7,825 bases of DNA from a bacterium (GTDB taxonomy: Bacteria; Bdellovibrionota; FAC87; UBA2466): positions 1 through 7,825 of the forward strand of contig JALHPX010000141.1 of assembly GCA_022842225.1 (NCBI GenBank). The letters run 5' to 3'. A program made the position numbers and the translations under genes. The notes under the pieces were generated by a model. That model did no database searches and was not told the DNA's origin. It saw only the letters and a list, made by a program, of their open reading frames with translations. Positions 1-5,157 of this stretch are shown piece by piece (positions within the stretch are counted from its first letter, which is position 1; every line of letters starts with the position of its first letter).

Positions 1-9
1 TTTACTTCG

Positions 10-510
10 TTATTTTTTCACGTTGCGATTGATGTGAATCGCTTGTTTGTGAACCAAGGCCACGGCCTTCTGCCAATTCACCATCTCGGAGGTGATGCCA
101 ACTGACTTACTCTTCACCATCACGCGTCCGGCCAACGACAAATCGCGGTCAAACCACGTCGATAGAATCGCCGAACCGTAGACCTCTACTCCGAGTTTCC
201 AAGCGCCATGCATGCCGATTTCCGGCGAAGGCTTGAGCCTTAGGCAGGGGCTATCTGAGTGCGCCGCCACCATTCGAAACCCAGTTTCCGCAGCTGGCTT
301 CTCGCCCATTTCAAAGGCAATGAGCGAAGATCCATTTTTGCGGACAAAGTGTTTGGCTCCGGGCTTGAGCTTCCAGCTATCTCTTTCGAATAGCTCGGTA
401 AAACCGCGGCCCTCCAACGCCACCGCCATGTTTTCCACCGCATGGTGAGGGGTCGGAGAGCCGCCCAGGAATTTCAAGAAACTCTGATTAAAGGTCGCTT
501 TGTCGGCCAT
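10..510 (-). CDS. M18 family (aspartyl-type) aminopeptidase, N-terminal part, frame ends early
   Basis: This frame encodes 166 residues matching the start of M18 zinc aminopeptidases, cytosolic enzymes that remove N-terminal, often acidic, residues from peptides. Seen here: an N-terminal helix region with SPTPHHAVENM (residues 18-28), the metal-site motif AHSDSPCLRLKP with His84 and Asp86, and the family block TWFDRDLSLAGRV (118-130). The family is usually about 420-450 residues, so the C-terminal catalytic Glu and the remaining metal ligands are absent. The stop follows NRNVKK, directly after six A residues (plus-strand T run at 13-18). Dropping one A gives NRNVKNNEV, which resembles the usual NRxVN continuation. 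The gene is therefore probably frameshifted or misread, not naturally short. The ATG lies 3 bases after the upstream stop, with only a weak AAAG-type ribosome site, which suggests translational coupling. There is no signal peptide, unlike its two upstream neighbours. Family assignment is confident; intactness is unknown. Confidence 0.85.
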   Translation of the reverse strand: MADKATFNQSFLKFLGGSPTPHHAVENMAVALEGRGFTELFERDSWKLKPGAKHFVRKNGSSLIAFEMGEKPAAETGFRMVAAHSDSPCLRLKPSPEIGMHGAWKLGVEVYGSAILSTWFDRDLSLAGRVMVKSKSVGITSEMVNWQKAVALVHKQAIHINRNVKK

Positions 511-513
511 GAT

Positions 514-1152
514 TTAGTCTTTGTACTTAACGCCGCAGCCGTAAGGTTCTGTGGAAGCCATTTCAACCGGCTTGCCAGCTAACGAGGCATCTAATGCCGC
601 CGCTACGTAGTTCTTCGCATCTTTCAATTCAGAAGCTTCCGTCCCAGGTTTATCGTCCATTGCGCCTAGGTAAACCAACTTCCCTTCTGGATTGACGACG
701 TACATGTGAGGAGTGGTGCGAGCGCCGTAGCTCTTACCAACTTTGCCGGATTCGTCGATCAGCACAGCTGTTGCTTTGGAGCCTTTTTCTTTTTGCTCCT
801 TAGCCACGTCCGCAGGAGTGCCGTGTCCTTGCTTGCCGGGAGCCGACGAGATCACGCTTAACCACACCACGTTTTTTGCCGTGTAGGTTTTTTGGAGATC
901 TTGCATTTTGCCAGCGCCGTAAAACTTTTTAACGAAAGGGCAACCGTGATTGAGCCATTCCAATACAACGTACTTCCCTTTGTATTGAGAGAGCTTGTGC
1001 TTTTTGCCGGCAGCATCGGCTAATTCAAACTCCGGCGCTACTTGTCCGACTTTTAAGTCAGCGAGTCCAGAAGCAGCGTGGGCTGCAACATTCACCGCAA
1101 TTAAACTTAAGAACATGGAAACGAAGAGGATGCTTTTTTGGAAATTTCTCAT
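514..1152 (-). CDS. Secreted thioredoxin-fold / AhpC-TSA-like redoxin with a single active-site cysteine
   Basis: The product has 212 residues and is predicted to be periplasmic. Residues 1-26 form a Sec signal peptide: basic start MRNFQK, hydrophobic core, then AHA as a likely signal peptidase I site. The mature part has redoxin features: VGQVAPEFELAD (35-46), a beta strand YVVLEWLNHG, the active-site stretch GCPFV with Cys71, and TTPHMYVV (146-153), where Pro148 is the expected cis-proline beside the active site. There is no CxxC. The position of the second cysteine is Val74, and the only other cysteine in the mature protein is Cys206 in PYGCGVKY near the C-terminus. That arrangement points to a peroxiredoxin-like or thiol-reductase role using a distant resolving cysteine; this is inference. 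The gene lies 38 bases downstream of a DsbD/ScsB-type reductase, its probable electron donor. Its ATG is preceded by AAAGGA at a 7-base spacing. It is less likely to be a TlpA/ResA protein, since those carry CxxC. Confidence 0.85.
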   Translation of the reverse strand: MRNFQKSILFVSMFLSLIAVNVAAHAASGLADLKVGQVAPEFELADAAGKKHKLSQYKGKYVVLEWLNHGCPFVKKFYGAGKMQDLQKTYTAKNVVWLSVISSAPGKQGHGTPADVAKEQKEKGSKATAVLIDESGKVGKSYGARTTPHMYVVNPEGKLVYLGAMDDKPGTEASELKDAKNYVAAALDASLAGKPVEMASTEPYGCGVKYKD

Positions 1153-1159
1153 TCGGGGA

Positions 1160-1165
1160 TCCTTT
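1160..1165 (-). promoter_or_regulatory. Shine-Dalgarno site of the redoxin gene
   Basis: On the minus strand this reads AAAGGA, seven bases before the ATG at 1150-1152. It sits in the 38-base gap after the dsbD-like stop codon and supports the chosen start. No terminator-like hairpin is visible in that gap, so the two genes are probably cotranscribed. Confidence 0.7.
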
Positions 1166-1190
1166 CAAGTTGATTAACAGATTTAACTTT

Positions 1191-3248
1191 TCAGTCGGTT
1201 GAAGGCAAGGGTGCCGTCGATTTATCGAGTTCGTCGAGCACAATCTGAGGTGTCAAAATCTGGGGCAAAATCCGCGGCGCCTGACTGCCGCCTGGATAAA
1301 ATACATACAGCGGCACACCTTGCCGCCCATAGCTCTCCAGCTTCTTGGCAATCTGCGCATCCTGGTTGGTCCAATCAGCTTTAAAGAGGCGAACCTTTTT
1401 ATCTTCGAACTTCTTTTTTACCGAGTCCACTTCTAGCGCTACCTGCTCATTCACCTGACAGGTAATGCACCAAGCGGCTGTGAAATCGATAAACACCGCT
1501 CGGCCTTCGTGCACGGCTTTATCGACGGCTTCCTCGGTATATTTTTCCCAGCGCCCATGCTCGCCGGCTTCCATTCGCGATTCTCGATGCACGCCACGGG
1601 TGAACGCCCAGTAACTGGAAGCGGCAATGAACAGCACTGCAACAATACGTTTCTTCGTACCGTTCAGACCCCACAACCATAAACCAAACGAGATTCCCAA
1701 TAGTGCCAGCAAGACCTGAAACAGCGAAGCTAACTGCACTTGCAGCGCCAGCACACTGACGAGCCAAAGGACTGTGAGCAAGAGCAAGAATCCCATTCCC
1801 TGCTTAAGCGTCACCATCCACTGACCAGGGCGTGGCAAGAGCTTCACCAGCGCGGGCGAAAGGGCGAGCACGACATAAGGAGCCGCCAGTCCCAGCGCTA
1901 GCGACGTAAAGATCAAAAGCGTCATGTAAGGAGGCTGAGTAAACGCAAATCCAACCGCCGTGCCCATGAAGGGCGCCGTGCAAGGTGTCGCCACCAGAGT
2001 CGCTAGTACGCCGGAGAAGAACGAACCAACGTTCCCTTCCTGACTGGCCAGCCCTTGGCCCAGTCCCGTCCACGAACCGCCGACTTCAAAGGTACCAAAG
2101 AAGTTAAGCGACATCGCGAGCAAGAGCACCACAAGGCCGATCAAGAAATATGGCGACTGCAATTGAAAGCCCCAGCCCAACTGCTCTCCACCGGCTCGCA
2201 GCACCATCAGAGTGCCGGCCAAAGCCCAGAACGAAACCAGGATGCCGCCGGAGTAGGCTGCACTGGAGACTAGCGCTTTTTTCCGAGTGGAACCGCCTAG
2301 AGAAGCGAAGCTCAAAACTTTCAGACACAGAATAGGAAATACACAGGGCATGAGATTCAAAATGAGCCCGCCCAAAAACGCAGCCAGGATCGCGTACAGA
2401 CTTTGACTCAGGCCGGCCGCGGTGGCGGCCACCGGCACGTCGATTTCAAAGGCTTCGCGCTGCTTGCCCTCGACGACTAACACCCCCGCGAGGCGGTCAA
2501 TCTTCGCGGGAAAAGTATTCTTCTTGGGAAGCTTGAGGCGCCAACCGTCGTCCGTTTTTTCAAAGGGTTGATCTTCGGCGTGACGAAACAGCACGCGATC
2601 GTTGGCAAAAAAGTAAGCATCTTCGAATTGCGCGGGGCCCTTGCCTTCGAGATGGACGAAATCGTCTTCGATTTTGACGGCGAATTGCCACGGCGATTGA
2701 GGGCTGGGCCACTGCGCCTGCACCGCAGTGAACGCGTCGGCGTATTGGCTCGGTTGGGGAGATGCCTCGTTGGCGGGTAATTCTAAATTCAAAGTCGCCG
2801 ATCCGGGGATGCAGCTCTCCTGGCAAACCAGCCAAGAAGCCTCGGCGGTGATGGACGCCGATCCCAAAGCACTTCCCGCGGCCGGCGTCTGAATTTCGGA
2901 GACCAGCAGCAGCTCCTTCTCAAATCCATAGTTGCGCAGCGGAGGTACGGCGATTGGGCGCGGCGTCGGCCAAAAAGTTTGGGTAACCGCAAATCCATCG
3001 GGCAGTTTCCAATTTATTTTGGGAGCCTCGCCGCTGTCGCCGGGGTTTCTCCAGTAGAGATGCCAGCCATTTTCAATTTGCCAGCGAATGGCGACACGCA
3101 CCGGCTTTCCCCATTGAAAACTCTCCTGCGCCGCAACCAGTTGCACTTCGACGTGTGGCGCGGTGACTGGCTCCGAGAAAACGGGTGCTGAGAAGAGAGA
3201 GAAAACGACGAGTAAGCTCAGAAGAAATCGCACGGTCTGGAATTGCAT
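1191..3248 (-). CDS. dsbD: DsbD/ScsB-type transmembrane thiol:disulfide reductase
   Basis: The 685-residue protein moves electrons from cytoplasmic thioredoxin across the inner membrane to periplasmic thiol proteins. Domains in order: a signal peptide (about 1-25, FLLSLLVVFSLFSAPVFS); a periplasmic N-terminal domain to about 275 with the redox pair CQESC (Cys142, Cys146); a membrane domain of roughly eight helices (about 282-550) with LMPCVFP (Cys302) and TPCTAPF (Cys423), the expected pair of membrane cysteines; and a C-terminal periplasmic thioredoxin domain with WCITC (Cys594, Cys597) and VPLYVFYPGG holding the likely cis-proline Pro646. All three redox centres are intact. The CxxxC spacing in the N-terminal domain and the length (E. 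coli DsbD is about 565 residues) fit the ScsB branch better than classical DsbD, so scsB may be the better name. Cys308 is an extra membrane cysteine. The ATG start places the signal peptide correctly, but no clear Shine-Dalgarno sequence precedes it. It is the first gene of the leftward operon. Confidence 0.93.
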   Translation of the reverse strand: MQFQTVRFLLSLLVVFSLFSAPVFSEPVTAPHVEVQLVAAQESFQWGKPVRVAIRWQIENGWHLYWRNPGDSGEAPKINWKLPDGFAVTQTFWPTPRPIAVPPLRNYGFEKELLLVSEIQTPAAGSALGSASITAEASWLVCQESCIPGSATLNLELPANEASPQPSQYADAFTAVQAQWPSPQSPWQFAVKIEDDFVHLEGKGPAQFEDAYFFANDRVLFRHAEDQPFEKTDDGWRLKLPKKNTFPAKIDRLAGVLVVEGKQREAFEIDVPVAATAAGLSQSLYAILAAFLGGLILNLMPCVFPILCLKVLSFASLGGSTRKKALVSSAAYSGGILVSFWALAGTLMVLRAGGEQLGWGFQLQSPYFLIGLVVLLLAMSLNFFGTFEVGGSWTGLGQGLASQEGNVGSFFSGVLATLVATPCTAPFMGTAVGFAFTQPPYMTLLIFTSLALGLAAPYVVLALSPALVKLLPRPGQWMVTLKQGMGFLLLLTVLWLVSVLALQVQLASLFQVLLALLGISFGLWLWGLNGTKKRIVAVLFIAASSYWAFTRGVHRESRMEAGEHGRWEKYTEEAVDKAVHEGRAVFIDFTAAWCITCQVNEQVALEVDSVKKKFEDKKVRLFKADWTNQDAQIAKKLESYGRQGVPLYVFYPGGSQAPRILPQILTPQIVLDELDKSTAPLPSTD

Positions 3249-3341
3249 AGGGCAACTTTAGCCGACCGTAGACGGATGACAACACCGCAGGGCAGCAGTG
3301 CTTCTCTTCTGGTGCAATCGCAAATATAATTAGAAACTGAC
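3249..3341. promoter_or_regulatory. Divergent intergenic promoter region
   Basis: This 93-base gap lies between the starts of the leftward thiol-reductase operon and the rightward unknown gene, so it should carry promoters for both. The AT-rich core near 3321-3335 contains TATAAT on the plus strand and, overlapping it, TATATT on the minus strand (plus 3323-3328). The minus-strand candidate has no recognisable -35 box at normal spacing, so it is only suggestive. No clear operator palindrome was found. Confidence 0.5.
3302..3330 (+). promoter_or_regulatory. Candidate sigma70-type promoter of the 564-residue protein gene
   Basis: A perfect -10 hexamer TATAAT lies at 3325-3330. At 17 bases upstream is TTCTCT (3302-3307), a poor match to TTGACA, and there is no TG extension before the -10. 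Transcription would be expected to begin near 3336-3338, only about five bases before the first possible start codon at 3342. The promoter call rests mainly on the -10 and its position in the divergent gap. Confidence 0.45.
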
Positions 3342-5036
3342 TTGACGTACTCAATCCTCACACTAGCCCCTTACTTAAAATGGTTCGAAGCAGGACTGCC
3401 CTGGCAGGGTTTGAAGACGCAGAGCACCGCTGAGAATCTGACCCATCGTATTCACCTCGCACGCCATGACCACCACAATTTGGAGCTAAAGACGTTTGTC
3501 GATCCCGGCAAGAATGGCTTCCAAGGCTGGCTGGAACTTTTTCTCTTCGTTCCGAGCAGTTTTCAGCTCTCTCGTTGGGAGGGCAAAGAAATCCGTGAAG
3601 ATCTGCACTCCCGCACCAGGCTCGCTGTTTCTCTCTGCGCCGAGCAGGGACACAAGGCGATGCGCGATGCCGTGCGCCAGCTGACCGAGTCGGTCCGTGA
3701 AAACGATGCGTTTGACGTCGAAGAAGATTCGCTGGGCGCCGATATCCTGGTGGAGCACAGCAAGGACGCTGGTGCTGTGATTCATGAAACCCTGCGCCGC
3801 TGGACGAGCCTTCACCGTCGCCAATGCCGACTGGCGCATTCGCTTATGCATCGCGATCAGGATGCGGCCAATCACCTGGCTCGTCTTTCGCACGAAGTGC
3901 AGCGCACAGCAGATTCCATCGCCAAAATTCGCGAGCAAATTGATTCGCTCCGCCCCGAACGCTTTCCAGTCTTAACTCTTTTGCAGGAATATACGACGAG
4001 CTTGTACGTGAAGTACCTGAGCGAAGTGGGTAATGAGCTCTCTAAGTGCCCCACCGATCGCTTTGAGGGCCAGCACTACTCAGGGGCCATCGCCCAGCTA
4101 TCGGGCATTCTGAGTCAACTCAGCCGACGAGAATCACTCCATGTGCCGATTGGCGGCGCGCACCGTGAAGAAGCCCCCAGCGATGAGGAGCGCGAGAGCT
4201 ACCTCGTACGGTTGAGCCAACTGAAAAAATTTTTCCAGTCCAAGATGTTTGTCGACGTCTCCAGACGCCCCCGTGACAAGCGAGTTGCGGAAACAACCGC
4301 GTTTGTCGGCACAGCACTTGCTGGCGCCTCCGCCGCTTGCCTGCAGCAACTCTATATTCCCTCGTCGGGAGAGATCGCGGTTTCTGGTTTCTTGATCCTG
4401 GGCTCCGGCGTAGCCGTCTACACCCTGCGCGATCGCATTAAGGATTGGCTCAAAGTCACACTGGCAAAAAAAGCTTCTGCCTGGATTCCCGATGTCGAGG
4501 AGACATTGTGGGTCGATGGCCGGTCGATCGGCGTGAACAAAGAATGGTCGCATATTCTGCCGAGTAAAAACCTCCCGCCCGGGGTGAAGAGCTTGCGTCG
4601 TACCGCCTGCAAAAGCGAAGTCGAAACCGAATTGCCCGAAGAGGTTTTTTCCTGGAAACGCTGGCAGCAATTGCCAGAATCCATCGACAGCCGCAACACG
4701 GAATTGGCGCTGCAGGAGAATGTCCGCATCAACTTAGAGCGCTATCTCAAATTCATGGACGATCCGTTTAAGGAATTGGCGGTCTTAGATCGCACCGGCC
4801 AATTCACTCGCTTCCGGTCTCGTCGCGTTTATCATTTTTACCTGGCAGTGCGATCCACCATTCAAAGCGGCACCGATCGCGCGTCGATTCAGTACTGGCC
4901 CGAACGCCCCGCCATGCAACAGATCTACCGAGTTGTCGTCAATAAAAAGGGCATCGACCGCATCGAGCCTATCGACGACTTCACCGCTCCTAAGACGCCT
5001 CAATGGCATCAGCCCGCTTCAGAAAAAGGCTGTTGA
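3342..5036 (+). CDS. Uncharacterised protein with a central two-helix membrane hairpin
   Basis: I do not recognise this 564-residue protein. No signal peptide is visible. The N-terminal half is soluble: an aromatic-rich start (about 8-80, including WLELFLFVPSSF at 63-74) followed by long charged amphipathic helices (about 85-300), with possible coiled-coil character at 165-205. Two hydrophobic segments follow, at about 315-339 and 345-362, separated by only PSSGE. Basic clusters flank them (RRPRDKR at 308-314; RDRIKDWLK at 363-371), so by the positive-inside rule both ends are probably cytoplasmic, with a short hairpin in the membrane. The C-terminal part (about 375-564) contains basic and aromatic stretches such as FRSRRVYHFYLAVRS (491-505) and YRVVVNKKGIDRIEP (529-543) that look like an ordered domain. 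The frame is bounded upstream by a stop at 3327-3329, so TTG at 3342 is the earliest start. It has no Shine-Dalgarno sequence; CTG 3396 or TTG 3411 are weak alternatives. No catalytic motif is evident. Confidence 0.8.
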   Translation: MTYSILTLAPYLKWFEAGLPWQGLKTQSTAENLTHRIHLARHDHHNLELKTFVDPGKNGFQGWLELFLFVPSSFQLSRWEGKEIREDLHSRTRLAVSLCAEQGHKAMRDAVRQLTESVRENDAFDVEEDSLGADILVEHSKDAGAVIHETLRRWTSLHRRQCRLAHSLMHRDQDAANHLARLSHEVQRTADSIAKIREQIDSLRPERFPVLTLLQEYTTSLYVKYLSEVGNELSKCPTDRFEGQHYSGAIAQLSGILSQLSRRESLHVPIGGAHREEAPSDEERESYLVRLSQLKKFFQSKMFVDVSRRPRDKRVAETTAFVGTALAGASAACLQQLYIPSSGEIAVSGFLILGSGVAVYTLRDRIKDWLKVTLAKKASAWIPDVEETLWVDGRSIGVNKEWSHILPSKNLPPGVKSLRRTACKSEVETELPEEVFSWKRWQQLPESIDSRNTELALQENVRINLERYLKFMDDPFKELAVLDRTGQFTRFRSRRVYHFYLAVRSTIQSGTDRASIQYWPERPAMQQIYRVVVNKKGIDRIEPIDDFTAPKTPQWHQPASEKGC

Positions 5037-5069
5037 TCTCCTGAAACACATCGACTATCACCGAAAAAC

Positions 5070-5093
5070 AATTTTTAACTATTGTTAAAATTT
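5070..5093. repeat. AT-rich inverted repeat upstream of the vWA gene
   Basis: The arms TTTTAAC (5073-5079) and GTTAAAA (5084-5090) are perfect complements around a TATT spacer. After one mismatch, two more pairs extend the arms to 5070 and 5093. A second, overlapping pairing is AACAAT (5067-5072) with ATTGTT (5081-5086). The stem is too AT-rich and its T tail too short for a convincing terminator. A protein-binding operator overlapping the promoter is the more likely reading, by inference. Confidence 0.45.
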
Positions 5094-5145
5094 AGTGTAA
5101 CAGAGGAACAAGGCAGCTGAAGAAGTACGACAGCGGCCAGCCTCC

Positions 5146-5152
5146 GGGAGGT
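5146..5152 (+). promoter_or_regulatory. Strong Shine-Dalgarno site before three tandem start codons
   Basis: GGGAGGT contains GGAGG (5147-5151). It lies 5, 8 and 11 bases before GTG (5158), TTG (5161) and ATG (5164), all in one frame. The spacing favours GTG or TTG; codon strength favours ATG. The site is half of a small palindrome CCTCCGGGAGG (5141-5151) that could pair as four base pairs with a three-base loop. Confidence 0.7.
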
Positions 5153-5157
5153 AGCTT

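Larger units (their letters stand above)
5037..5157 (+). promoter_or_regulatory. Leader and probable promoter region of the vWA protein gene
   Basis: This 121-base gap is markedly AT-rich at 5062-5100 and then GC-richer toward the start codon. It probably contains the vWA gene promoter. A modest candidate is TTTTTA (5072-5077) with TGTAAC (5096-5101) at 18-base spacing; TAAAAT at 5086-5091 is a better -10 match but lacks a -35 at normal distance. Both overlap the inverted repeat at 5070-5093. No GC-rich terminator for the upstream gene is visible, so read-through into the vWA gene is possible. Confidence 0.4.

Noticed and set aside
514..1152. Assignment of the secreted redoxin as a TlpA/ResA-type cytochrome c maturation protein
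   Set aside because: Those proteins carry CxxC; here the second position is valine and no cytochrome maturation gene is nearby.
3486..3938. Minus-strand open frame of 150 codons inside the 564-residue protein gene
   Set aside because: A shadow of the longer plus-strand gene; no recognisable motif and no supporting ribosome site was found.
4134..4670. Minus-strand open frame of 178 codons inside the same gene
   Set aside because: Shadow frame; it reads through the complement of the membrane hairpin and shows no family features.
4055..4879. Four CGATCG sites (4055, 4430, 4525, 4874), one within a GCGATCGC octamer, clustered in the 564-residue gene
   Set aside because: Reminiscent of the cyanobacterial HIP1 repeat, but only five CGATCG sites occur in the whole window and several encode Asp-Arg codon pairs; chance is sufficient.
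5070..5096. The AT-rich inverted repeat as a terminator for the 564-residue protein gene
   Set aside because: The stem is nearly all A-T pairs and is followed by only three T residues, so it is a poor intrinsic terminator; kept instead as a possible operator.
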